From NCBI GenBank assembly GCA_045637805.1, contig JAZUAE010000029.1, positions 1-25,309 on the forward strand: a stretch of 25,309 nt of DNA, written 5' to 3'. A program made the translations under genes and the position numbers. The first letter of the stretch is position 1. Each line of letters starts with the position of its first letter. The notes under the pieces are model-generated. The model ran no database searches, was not told the origin of the DNA, and saw only the letters and a list, made by a program, of their open reading frames with translations. This document shows, in pieces, positions 6,127-14,962 of this stretch. The stretch comes from CAKVLG01 sp045637805 (GTDB taxonomy: Bacteria; Bacillota; Clostridia; Christensenellales; UBA1242).

Positions 6127-9100
6127 TTACATCTCCATATCGGCGTATCTTTTATTAGAAATCTCGTCATCTTCGTCATCAATATCTCGTTCAACTTCAA
6201 TAACAATCGGCTCTTGTTCTTTTTGTAATTCTTCATCATCTAAAACAAGAGTTTCTTTTTTATTTAAGTCAAGTTCAGCGTCTAGTTCTGCAAGTTCTTT
6301 CGACATTTGCTCAATTTGTTCAGCATATTCAAAAGGTTTAAGAACTTCAACCTGTGCGGATTCTAATTGTTTTTTCAAATCTGCATTTATTGTTTTATTG
6401 CTTTCTAATCGTTCATCAAGGGAAGATATAAAGTTTTCTAATCTTGTAATACTACCAACTCCACTAGAAGATATTTCAACTGTGTATTTGCCAAGTCCTA
6501 CAAGTTGCACTTGTCGATTGTTTGACATAAAATTCATAGGCAAAGGCACAATATCAAATCCACAAATTCTACCGATAACTTTATACTCATATTTATTTGA
6601 ATTAACTACCGCTAAAAGCATATCGCCAGCGTCTTTACGTTCTGTATATGCTTTATTTCCAATAGTCATTAAGAATTTGTCAGTTGTATGACCATTTCTC
6701 ATAACTATATCAGCAGTTATGTTTTGAATATTGTTTTCAGTTATGTTTATTCTTTGTGGTAGTTCTTTTGATATTTTATCTTGCAAAGCATATTTGTTGT
6801 TTCTATATTGGCTTTCAAGTGTGCGTAGGCGTGAAATCTCTTGTTCAAGTTCCATTTTCTGCTTAATCTTTGGATTAGCAGTTGTGATTGCTTTAATTTC
6901 AGCATAAGAGAGTGTTGTTTCGTCAATATCACTAGCTTCACGAATTGTTAAATCTCCATTATCAATTTGAGCAATAAACTTTTGTTTGTTTTCCAATATT
7001 TGATATGAATAACTATCAAATGTTCTTTCCGTGACATAGGTGTAAATAAACACTTCTTCGTTTGAATTGCCTTGTCTTACAATACGACCTTCGCGTTGTT
7101 GTAAATCACTAGGTCTATAAGGAGTGTCAAGGTGGTGTAAAGCAATCAATTTGTCTTGTATATTAGTTCCTGCACCGCATTTCTCGGTGGAGCCAATAAT
7201 AACTCGCACATAACCATTTCTAACTTCGTCAAAAAGGTTTTGCTTTTGCAAATCGGTCTTTGCTTCGTGAATAAAACGAATTTCTTTCTCTGGTATGCCT
7301 TTATTAACTAACTTTCTTTTAATATCATTGTAAATATCAAAGTTTTCTTCTGGTGAATATTCATTAAAGTTATATTTAGGAGTTGACATATCACAGAAAA
7401 TAACTTGTGTGCTTTTCTTATCAGTTGTCTTTTCCCAAATATCATAAACATTGTCTATACACAAATTTACTTTGTTTTCTTCATTATCAAGTGCAAATTC
7501 ATCAAAACAACGTGGGTCCAGCGCAAGTTTTTTACCATCACTTGTAATTTTAAGCATATTATCAACTTCTGGTTTAACCCTGCCATCATTGATAGCTTCT
7601 GCACGTTCTTGTATAACTTCATTAAGTCGTAATACTTCGTCAGTAGGTTTTGCAGTAATTGTAATCTTGTTTGCTTTTGGAGTGGGAAGATTAAGCATAT
7701 CGGCAGTTTTGACATCTGCAAAACTACGATACATCTTCATAAGTTCTGGTAAATTAGTAAACTTGGCGAATCTTGTTCTTGTTCGATAACCATTTCCACT
7801 TGGCGCAAGTTCTAGTGCGGTTTGAGTTTCGCCAAAGGCAGCAGCCCAAGCGTCAAAGTAATTAAGTCCTGCTTTCGCAAGTTGATTTCTTTGCATATAA
7901 CTTTGCATTGTAAACATTTCCACCATAGAGTTAGAAATTGGCGTTCCAGTAGCAAAAACAACACCTTTCTCGGTGTTGTGTAATTCGTTTATATATTCAC
8001 ATTTCATATCAAGGTCGGTTGCTCTATAAGACATTGCTTTTGAAATACCTGCAACATTATTCATTTTTGTAAAGATAAATTTGTTTTTATATTTATGTGC
8101 TTCGTCAACAAATAAATAATCAACGCCTAAATCTTCAAACTTTATTAAGGTATCTTTTGTGGAGCTATCAGTTAATTTTTTTAATGTTGCTTCCTTGTTT
8201 TTCTTTGCTCGTTCCAAGATTTTAATAGTCAATCTATCATTATCACCATCACGAGCTTCTAAAATGGCGGTTTCTATATTATCAATTTCATCTTGAATTT
8301 TCTTTTCTTGTCGTTCTTTTGAAAGTGGTATTTTTTCAAAACTACTTGCGGCAATAACAACCGCGTCCCAATCGCCAGTAGCAACACGACTAACAAACTT
8401 TAATCGGTTTGTTTTTTCTAGGTCTTTTTTAGTTGCCATTAGCACATTTGCATTGGGATATAAATGTTTAAATTCTCTTGTCCATTGCATAACCAAGTGA
8501 TTAGGCACAACTATCATTGGTTTATGAGCTAGTCCATATTGTCTTAATTTCATAGCTGCAGCTGCAATTTCAAAGGTCTTTCCAGCACCAACAACGTGGT
8601 GTAAGAGAGTGTTGCCACTCGTTATTATTCTTTCAACAGCGTCCTTTTGGTGCTTTTTAAGTTCTATGCAAGGATTCATAGCAGGAAAGGTAAGGTAATC
8701 ACCATTGAAGTTTTGTAATCTTGTATTGTTAAACATTTCATTATATTTAGCAACAAGTTTATTTCTTCGTTCTTGGTCATCAAAAATCCAATCTTTAAAC
8801 TCTTGTTCAATTTTCTTTTGTTTTTCTCTCGCTGCAATAGTTTCGGGTTTGTTTAGAACTCTTTTTTTCTTTCCGTCATAATCTTCTTCTTCGTCATAGA
8901 TATTTATTGTTTGTAAGTTCAAACAATGCTCTGCAATTTTAAATGCGTTCATACGATTTGTTCCGTAAATACTTGTTTGTTCAACACCGTGTTTACACCA
9001 AGCAGGAGCAGATATGCTCCAACTACCTTCGTATTTGCTATATTGCACTTTAATTTCATCTTGGTAATATCTATGAATATTGAATTTTTCTCTTAAAAAT

Positions 9101-11916
9101 TGTTCGTAATATTCTTTATCAATCCAAGTAGCGCCCATTCTAACAGATATATCACTTGCTGGTATATCTTCTGGTTGTGCCATTTCTAGCGCTTTAACAT
9201 TACTTTCGTAAATTGGATTGTCTTTGCTAGCCATTTGGGCTATTCTTAACTTTTGTTTAACATTTCCACTTAAATACTCGTCAGCAGTTTCCCAACCATT
9301 GTATTTAATATCTTCATTTGCATTAAAGGTTTCTACAACAGGATTTTTATATATGGCACCTTTAAGGTCATTTATAATCGTGTCGTAATCTAGTCCAGTA
9401 AGTTGCTCAATATAGCGAATATCAACTTTACCAAGTTCATTTTTGCTAATTTGGAGAGCTTCTTGGGCATTATTTGCCGATTTAACGCGTTCGTGAATTC
9501 TTATTGTTCTCTTGTTAAAAATGTCTGTTTTAGTGGCACTTTTAGAGCTCTCATCATAATTTTCCAAAGATACTAATAGCGCATAGTCAGCGTCTTGTCT
9601 AAACAAGTTTCTATTAAACTTGCTATTTAGATAACCATATTTTTTAACAAACTTATCATACATTGTATTAAGTTTAGATTGTTCTTGTTCAAGTTCTTCA
9701 TCTTCACAATTATCAATTTGTCGTTGGAGTAAATGTCTAACTTGATTTCTAATATCAATCATTTGCTTAAATCTATCAAAATTGTTTTTTGATACAGATT
9801 GTTTTGCCATTTGGTCATCAACTCTCATATAGAGATTATCATTGATAATAGTATAGCAATAGTTTCTAATATTATAGTCAGCAGGTAAGAAATCTTCATC
9901 TTTAATTTCTGCAACTTCAACTTGTTTTTGGTATATATCTTTTGGTAAATTTTGAATAGCTTGTTGTAAGGCCTCGCTTAAAGTTCTTTCATCGGGAGCA
10001 AGGTAGGTTTCATCTTCGCTACCATACATACTAACGCCCATTTTCATTGTGCCAAGCAACATTTCTGGGTGTTCAATGAAATACTCGTTCATTGGGATTC
10101 CTTCTTCATTTTTTCCTACATAAATCCAACTATCGTTAGAATCTATAATTGTGCCACGCTTTTTAAAGAATAGAATATCAGCAGTCACTTCGGTGCCTGC
10201 ATTTTCTTTAAAAGCATTATTTGGTAAACGAATAGCTCCAACAAGTTCAGCACGGTCGGCAATATATTTTCTAAAAGAAGATGATTGTTTGTCCAAAGTT
10301 CCTTTTGATGTGATAACCGCACATAGTCCATTAGGTCGTATTTTATCTATTGATTTAGCAATAAAGTAATCGTGAATAAAGAAATTATGCTTGTCATAAT
10401 CTCTATCATACACTTTAAAACTACCAAATGGGACATTGGTTATAACACTATCAAATTGATTATCTTTAAATTTAGTATTTTCAAAACCTGTAATTTGAAT
10501 ATTTGATTCTGGGTAAAGGTGTTTTGCTATCTTGCCAGTAAGTTCATCAATCTCAACACCATAAATCTTTTTCTTGTCAAAACTCTCTGGTGCAAGTCCT
10601 ATAAAGTTTCCTGTGCCGGTTGCTGGCTCTAATATAGTGCCTTCCTTAAAGCCCATTTGCTCTAAGCCGCTGTAAATTTTATCTATAATGGTTTTGCTCG
10701 TGAAATGTGCAGTAAGAGTAGAACTTCTTGCAAGGTTATATTCACTTTCATTTAAAAGTTCTTTTAACTCTGCATATTCTTTTTCCCAACTTGCATTGTC
10801 TTTATCAAAAACTTGCGGAATGCCGCCCCAACCAACATATTTAGCAAGAATGCTTTGTTCTTCGGGAGTGGGCTGGCGTTCTTCTTCATCAAGTTGCTTT
10901 ATAAGTTTTATGGCTTTGACATTGTTTTTATACTTTGTTTTAGCACCACCTAAAAACTCAAAATCACTATCAGTTAGTTTATAGTTTACTAAATTTGGTA
11001 AATAATCTCGTTCAGTATTATTTCTTCGGTCATCTGGTATATCATTTGTTCTTGTGTCAATCTCTCCAAGAAGTTCGTTGCTGGTTTCAAGTTCTTGTAT
11101 GCTTGTTCCGTTAGCAATTTCTTCATCTTGTTGCATTCGCATTGTATTTTCAACAAGAATGTCGATATAGTTTCTGTCATCATCAAATAAAGATATTTGG
11201 TTTGTCGATATTCTTTTAGATGTTTTAGGGCTATCAGCCCGTATTTGTCTAATTTCTGCGAGTTGTTCTTGTTGTTTGTGTTCATTTTCAAAATTCCTTT
11301 CTTCAAAAATATAAGTTGAAATTTCTTTGGCAATTTCTTCTGCTTCTTGGCATAATTCTATCTTTCGGTCTAATTCAATTTCGTCAAGTTCCACTTTGGG
11401 TATATCAAGCGAGTTTGAAAAGGTTGCATTGATATAGATTGCAATAAAGCGTTCTAAATACTTATTTTCAAGTTCAATAGGTTTAATATTGCCATTTTCC
11501 ACATTAAATTGGTCAATGGTCTTTAATAAACTATCGTATTGATTAGTTAAATCGTTATTTTTAATATAATTTAGCTTGTTTAAGTCGGCAACCAATGTAT
11601 TTCTCGCCGGATATACTTTTGGTGGATAATCCACGCCATAAGTTTGCGAAATATCAAATACATAATTCTTTCTAGTAGGATTGTCAGCATTGATAAATGA
11701 CAATGCTTTTGAGCTTCTTATAATTCTTCGTTGAAGTGCGTTCCACTCATCAAAAGTTTTACAAATAGTCACTCGTGGATTACTAGAAAATATTTGCATT
11801 GATTGTGCAAAATCAAATTCGGGATTATTAACTCTAAATTTAAAAAAGTTTGCAAGATATATAGCGTTTTCAAGCACATTGCCAACTAAATCATTAACTA
11901 TTGCTTGTCCTATCAT
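6127..11916 (-). CDS. Giant ArdC-like/N6-methylase/SF2-helicase fusion, anti-restriction type
   Basis: Three recognisable parts lie in this 1929-residue protein. Residues 47-95 resemble the ArdC single-strand-binding N-domain (FDEWNALQRR, then VFDISQTYG). Residues 395-600 form an adenine-methylase fold, with motif I ILEPATGTGNF (428-438) and NVPF (494-497) in place of NPPY/F. Residues 1080-1660 are a superfamily 2 helicase: HVVGAGKT (1107-1114), VDEAH (1270-1274), ATGTPISNS (1322-1330) and QQREGRIVRQG (1607-1617). A long coiled coil ends the protein. This arrangement resembles phage P1 DarB and the large methylase/helicase proteins of gut ICEs, which are thought to protect entering DNA from restriction or to aid its processing. 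AAGGAAG lies seven bases before the ATG. Confidence 0.9.
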   Translation of the reverse strand: MIGQAIVNDLVGNVLENAIYLANFFKFRVNNPEFDFAQSMQIFSSNPRVTICKTFDEWNALQRRIIRSSKALSFINADNPTRKNYVFDISQTYGVDYPPKVYPARNTLVADLNKLNYIKNNDLTNQYDSLLKTIDQFNVENGNIKPIELENKYLERFIAIYINATFSNSLDIPKVELDEIELDRKIELCQEAEEIAKEISTYIFEERNFENEHKQQEQLAEIRQIRADSPKTSKRISTNQISLFDDDRNYIDILVENTMRMQQDEEIANGTSIQELETSNELLGEIDTRTNDIPDDRRNNTERDYLPNLVNYKLTDSDFEFLGGAKTKYKNNVKAIKLIKQLDEEERQPTPEEQSILAKYVGWGGIPQVFDKDNASWEKEYAELKELLNESEYNLARSSTLTAHFTSKTIIDKIYSGLEQMGFKEGTILEPATGTGNFIGLAPESFDKKKIYGVEIDELTGKIAKHLYPESNIQITGFENTKFKDNQFDSVITNVPFGSFKVYDRDYDKHNFFIHDYFIAKSIDKIRPNGLCAVITSKGTLDKQSSSFRKYIADRAELVGAIRLPNNAFKENAGTEVTADILFFKKRGTIIDSNDSWIYVGKNEEGIPMNEYFIEHPEMLLGTMKMGVSMYGSEDETYLAPDERTLSEALQQAIQNLPKDIYQKQVEVAEIKDEDFLPADYNIRNYCYTIINDNLYMRVDDQMAKQSVSKNNFDRFKQMIDIRNQVRHLLQRQIDNCEDEELEQEQSKLNTMYDKFVKKYGYLNSKFNRNLFRQDADYALLVSLENYDESSKSATKTDIFNKRTIRIHERVKSANNAQEALQISKNELGKVDIRYIEQLTGLDYDTIINDLKGAIYKNPVVETFNANEDIKYNGWETADEYLSGNVKQKLRIAQMASKDNPIYESNVKALEMAQPEDIPASDISVRMGATWIDKEYYEQFLREKFNIHRYYQDEIKVQYSKYEGSWSISAPAWCKHGVEQTSIYGTNRMNAFKIAEHCLNLQTINIYDEEEDYDGKKKRVLNKPETIAAREKQKKIEQEFKDWIFDDQERRNKLVAKYNEMFNNTRLQNFNGDYLTFPAMNPCIELKKHQKDAVERIITSGNTLLHHVVGAGKTFEIAAAAMKLRQYGLAHKPMIVVPNHLVMQWTREFKHLYPNANVLMATKKDLEKTNRLKFVSRVATGDWDAVVIAASSFEKIPLSKERQEKKIQDEIDNIETAILEARDGDNDRLTIKILERAKKNKEATLKKLTDSSTKDTLIKFEDLGVDYLFVDEAHKYKNKFIFTKMNNVAGISKAMSYRATDLDMKCEYINELHNTEKGVVFATGTPISNSMVEMFTMQSYMQRNQLAKAGLNYFDAWAAAFGETQTALELAPSGNGYRTRTRFAKFTNLPELMKMYRSFADVKTADMLNLPTPKANKITITAKPTDEVLRLNEVIQERAEAINDGRVKPEVDNMLKITSDGKKLALDPRCFDEFALDNEENKVNLCIDNVYDIWEKTTDKKSTQVIFCDMSTPKYNFNEYSPEENFDIYNDIKRKLVNKGIPEKEIRFIHEAKTDLQKQNLFDEVRNGYVRVIIGSTEKCGAGTNIQDKLIALHHLDTPYRPSDLQQREGRIVRQGNSNEEVFIYTYVTERTFDSYSYQILENKQKFIAQIDNGDLTIREASDIDETTLSYAEIKAITTANPKIKQKMELEQEISRLRTLESQYRNNKYALQDKISKELPQRINITENNIQNITADIVMRNGHTTDKFLMTIGNKAYTERKDAGDMLLAVVNSNKYEYKVIGRICGFDIVPLPMNFMSNNRQVQLVGLGKYTVEISSSGVGSITRLENFISSLDERLESNKTINADLKKQLESAQVEVLKPFEYAEQIEQMSKELAELDAELDLNKKETLVLDDEELQKEQEPIVIEVERDIDDEDDEISNKRYADMEM

Positions 11917-11932
11917 CTTTTTTCTTCCTTAT

Positions 11933-12283
11933 TTACATTTCAAATTCTTTTCGTTTCTTAATTTCTTCTTGTTTTTTAGCCATTTCGGCTCGTTTTTTGT
12001 TTTCTTCTTTACAGAATTTACGCAAATCATCATCACTATCTACATAGTAGCCAGAGCTTAAAAATTCATCATAGTAATGGTCGATAATATCACTCTCTGG
12101 AAATCCTTTAAACTTTAAATCTTTTGCTTGATGAAAAAGATTGTGGTAAAGAGCTTCAAAAGCGTGAATTTTATAATATCTATCATAAATTTCTTTGCGT
12201 GGCTCTTTTTGCATTGTGTTTCTAAATTCTTCAATTTCTTTGTTGATTTTTCCTAAAAAAACTCTGTATTCATTATCGGTCAT
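11933..12283 (-). CDS. Small charged helical protein, paralogue of the 5459 protein
   Basis: I do not recognise the function of this 116-residue protein. It is largely helical and ends in a Lys/Glu-rich coiled segment (KKQEEIKKRKEFEM). Its body resembles the 5459 product, with the shared frame Y-x-x-x-L near the N-terminus, an aromatic centre, and DIIDHYYDEF before an acidic SDDDL stretch. Its start overlaps the upstream stop (ATGA), with GGAG ten bases upstream. It lies just before the giant anti-restriction gene, whereas its paralogue lies two genes after it, so the pair brackets that gene. Confidence 0.8.
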   Translation of the reverse strand: MTDNEYRVFLGKINKEIEEFRNTMQKEPRKEIYDRYYKIHAFEALYHNLFHQAKDLKFKGFPESDIIDHYYDEFLSSGYYVDSDDDLRKFCKEENKKRAEMAKKQEEIKKRKEFEM

Positions 12284-12618
12284 AGTTCATTTTCTCCATC
12301 AAGGGCCTTTTTTAAGTCCTTTCTAGTTTCTTCGGGCATATATTTAACAATATACCTTTTTATGCTGGTTGTATCCCAACCATAAGCAGTAAGAACTCTC
12401 ATATCAATGGAGTCCTTACAGATTTCAATTTCTTCAATAGCAGTTTGTAAATCTAATTTACAATCTTTCATTTCAGTTTTTTTAAACTTTGTATTATGTT
12501 CGCAAATTTTATCCACGAGTGGATCAATGAATTTTGCGTCAAAATAATCCATTTCGATAGTCATAACCTTTAAAAAAGCATTATTAACTAGCCATTTTGT
12601 ATATTCTTCATTTGTCAT
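12280..12618 (-). CDS. Small soluble protein, unknown
   Basis: This 112-residue protein is not recognised. It is helical and has three Cys and no membrane segment. The N-terminus MTNEEYTKWL echoes MTDNEYRVFL of the next gene, so it may be a distant member of the same small-protein set. Its ATG overlaps the stop of the LRR protein gene (TAATG), and its own TGA overlaps the next start (ATGA), so it is coupled on both sides. It joins the surface-protein pair to the DNA-processing block in one transcript. Confidence 0.75.
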   Translation of the reverse strand: MTNEEYTKWLVNNAFLKVMTIEMDYFDAKFIDPLVDKICEHNTKFKKTEMKDCKLDLQTAIEEIEICKDSIDMRVLTAYGWDTTSIKRYIVKYMPEETRKDLKKALDGENEL

Positions 12619-13751
12619 TATGCACCTAATTCACTCATCATACGAATATATGGCCAGAAGTATGACCAACTGCTATTATTCATATAATCTTCGTAAAGTT
12701 GGTCTAAAACATATATGTCATAAACAGAACTTGGGAATGCTGAACTTCCCGAAATACTTGGAACACTTGTGCTGTTTAAGATGATAGTTCTTAAAGCATC
12801 ACAACGATAAAATGCTTGTGAAGCAAGTTGTCTAAATGTTCTTGGTAAAGTAATTTCAGTTAAGTTGTAGCAGTTATAGAACGCTGCACTTGAAATATAT
12901 TGCAATCCTTCGTTAAATTTTACATTTTGCAAATTATAGCAATAGTAGAACGCTTCAGGTTGGATATTTCTAACACTACTTGGAATTTCAATTTCAGTCA
13001 AACTTGTGCAATATGAGAAAGTCATATTGTAAATAGTTGTTATATTGTTTGGTAAATTAACTTCTTTTAAGTTTCGACATTCTGCAAATGCTTGTGTTCC
13101 AATATAATTTACAGTGTTAGGAATTTCGATTTCTTCTAGCACACGACAATTATAGAATGCTGAATTTTCTATTCTTTGTAAGTTTTGAGAAAGAGTGACT
13201 GACTTTAATTTAGTGCAGCCAGAAAATGCAGACGCGTCAATGGTTTCAACACTTTCTGGAATAACAACAGATGTTATCTTTTGATTATTCATAAAAGCAT
13301 TAGCGCCGATTGCGGTGACTGTATAATCAGTTCCTTCAACAACTTTCTTTTTCTCATAAGTCATTACATATTTTTCTTGGTAATATACATTTCCGTATTC
13401 ATCTTCATAATTACCAGTTTGGTTTTCTATTTTGTAGTTTCTAATTCCTAAACTTGTTGCTCTATCTACAAGTGTATAAATTGAGCTAGATGTCATTTGC
13501 ACTTCTTCATAAGTAGGAGCGAATGAGAAAGTTGCAGGAATAACAAGTTCGTTCATATCACCAGAGTAAGATAACAATGTTCCGGATTCATCAAAAACAT
13601 AGTTTGATATTTCACTTTCTTTGTTATTAAGGTTATTGGCACCGCTCGTTTGAGTTAAACCAATTACAAAGCCAAAACCTATAACAATCGCAAGTAAGAT
13701 GACAGCAATAGATATGCCGGCACCTTTGCTTTTACTTGAATTTTCGTCCAT
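12618..13751 (-). CDS. Membrane-anchored BspA-like leucine-rich repeat protein
   Basis: This 377-residue protein has one N-terminal membrane segment (about residues 10-32, ISIAVILLAIVIGFGFVIGL) preceded by a short Lys-containing stretch, so the rest is likely outside the cell. A linker domain spans about 45-140. About eight 23-residue LRR_5 repeats of the form IG-x-x-AF-x-x-C-x-x-L-x-x-V-x-IP follow to about 345, most with a cysteine. BspA-type repeats are known for binding host or partner-cell surfaces. It is a tandem paralogue of the next gene upstream. Position between transfer and DNA-processing genes suggests a role in cell contact during mating, which is inferred. Confidence 0.88.
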   Translation of the reverse strand: MDENSSKSKGAGISIAVILLAIVIGFGFVIGLTQTSGANNLNNKESEISNYVFDESGTLLSYSGDMNELVIPATFSFAPTYEEVQMTSSSIYTLVDRATSLGIRNYKIENQTGNYEDEYGNVYYQEKYVMTYEKKKVVEGTDYTVTAIGANAFMNNQKITSVVIPESVETIDASAFSGCTKLKSVTLSQNLQRIENSAFYNCRVLEEIEIPNTVNYIGTQAFAECRNLKEVNLPNNITTIYNMTFSYCTSLTEIEIPSSVRNIQPEAFYYCYNLQNVKFNEGLQYISSAAFYNCYNLTEITLPRTFRQLASQAFYRCDALRTIILNSTSVPSISGSSAFPSSVYDIYVLDQLYEDYMNNSSWSYFWPYIRMMSELGA

Positions 13752-13762
13752 TTAATTCTCCT

Positions 13763-14668
13763 TTATATAGTTTTATATTTGCTTGAATATAAGCTCCAAG
13801 GGGACGTAGTTTTATAATAATTTAGATTTTGTGCAGGCACATAAATACTTTCTAAACTCGTGCAATTAGAAAATGTATGATATACATTTGTATACCACGC
13901 TTCAATTTCGTGTGGAGATAGAATAGTGACGGTCTTTAAACTAACGCAAGCGTTAAATGTTCCAAGTGTCATATCTTTTACATTTTCTGGTATGATAACC
14001 GTTTCTAATTTACTACATCTAAAAAACGCATAAGGATATATAGTTTCTAGTGTTGTTGGTAGTTTTAGTTCTGTTATTGCACAACCCCAAAATGTGCTAT
14101 CTCCAATAAAGGTAAGGCCTTCATTAAATTCAATTTCAGCAAGGTTAGAACAATCTTGAAAAGCAAAGTTTCCTATGCTTTGAATTGAGCTAGGAATAAT
14201 CACTTTTTCTATTGTTTCGTTATCTTCAAAACAACGAGCAGAAATGCTAGTGACTAAATAATCATCACCTTCAATAAAGGTAGGAATGTCAATAGAATAT
14301 TCATATACCCAAGGATATTCGTGTGTCATTAGTTCGTGGTAGAAGTCATAATAACCTTCGGCACCAATCGCGTAATGGTCTATAAGGAAGTCAAACGCTT
14401 CACTTTCGTTGTAAAATGTGACTATACCAACATCTTTTTCGTTAGAAGGACCTATTGAATAGCTGCTCGGCAAGTTTAAAATAGTATCTTCGCCAGTGTA
14501 TGCAATAATCTCACCACTATTGAATTGATAGTCGGTAATATAAACAATTTCTTTTGGTTGTTCTTCTTTAAAACTTACTCTTGTTGTAAGTGCAAACAAG
14601 AATAAACAAGCTGTGCCAAAAATTATAAATAACTGTCCCCAAGAAATTATATTTTTTGATTTTTCCAT
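13763..14668 (-). CDS. Membrane-anchored BspA-like leucine-rich repeat protein, paralogue
   Basis: This 301-residue protein has an N-terminal membrane segment (about 9-27, GQLFIIFGTACLFLFALTTR) and an external part. A linker domain (about 40-135) shares pattern with the partner at 12618: SGEIIAYTGEDTILNLPSSYSIGP matches SGTLLSYSGDMNELVIPATFSFAP. About five LRR_5 repeats with IPSSIQSIGNFAFQDC-like units follow. It most likely arose by tandem duplication, with fewer repeats than its partner. The ribosome site is weak (TAGGA). It lies just after a terminator, so its expression may depend on read-through or on an unseen promoter. Confidence 0.86.
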   Translation of the reverse strand: MEKSKNIISWGQLFIIFGTACLFLFALTTRVSFKEEQPKEIVYITDYQFNSGEIIAYTGEDTILNLPSSYSIGPSNEKDVGIVTFYNESEAFDFLIDHYAIGAEGYYDFYHELMTHEYPWVYEYSIDIPTFIEGDDYLVTSISARCFEDNETIEKVIIPSSIQSIGNFAFQDCSNLAEIEFNEGLTFIGDSTFWGCAITELKLPTTLETIYPYAFFRCSKLETVIIPENVKDMTLGTFNACVSLKTVTILSPHEIEAWYTNVYHTFSNCTSLESIYVPAQNLNYYKTTSPWSLYSSKYKTI

Positions 14669-14685
14669 AATTTTTTCCTATTAAA

Positions 14686-14719
14686 TTAAAAAGTCCATAA
14701 GCGTGAACTTATGGGCTTT
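14686..14719 (-). terminator. Rho-independent terminator after the transfer genes
   Basis: On the minus strand AAAGCCCATAAG (14719-14708) pairs with CTTATGGACTTT (14701-14690), with one G-U pair and a 6-base loop, followed by TTTTTAA. It begins at the stop codon of the 14719 gene and separates the secretion genes from the LRR pair. The stem is symmetric and could also stop plus-strand transcription. Confidence 0.85.
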
Positions 14720-14961
14720 TATGTTGTTTTCCATAATTTATCTTTTCTTGTCATTTGTTTTTTGTATTGCAATAAAGCATATTCACTTGTGTAAAATGCT
14801 TGTTGAATAGCAACGTGTAAGAAAGATTTAATCTTTCTTCGTTCTCGTTTAGGATAATTTTTCAAATCATCTCGCATTGCTCTTAATTTATCTAAAAGTT
14901 CTTGTTTTGAATTGTAATCAATATCTTTTAAAAGTGATAAAAGTTCTCCACCAATAGCCAT
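14719..14961 (-). CDS. Small basic helical protein, unknown
   Basis: The chosen start gives 80 residues (MAIGGELLSLLKDIDYNSKQ...). The frame stays open further upstream inside the previous gene, but ATG 14961 has GAGGAAATG just before it and begins one base after that gene's TAA, so the longer version is rejected. The protein is Lys/Arg-rich and helical, with no membrane segment. It closes the secretion-gene run, before a terminator. It is not recognised; a cytoplasmic accessory or DNA-binding role is possible. Confidence 0.75.
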   Translation of the reverse strand: MAIGGELLSLLKDIDYNSKQELLDKLRAMRDDLKNYPKRERRKIKSFLHVAIQQAFYTSEYALLQYKKQMTRKDKLWKTT

Positions 14962-14962
14962 A

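Noticed and set aside
6074..6691. A 205-codon plus-strand open frame rich in Ser
   Set aside because: It is antisense to the acidic coiled-coil end of the giant minus-strand gene; Ser-rich composition is the expected shadow of Glu/Asp codons, and no ribosome site precedes it.
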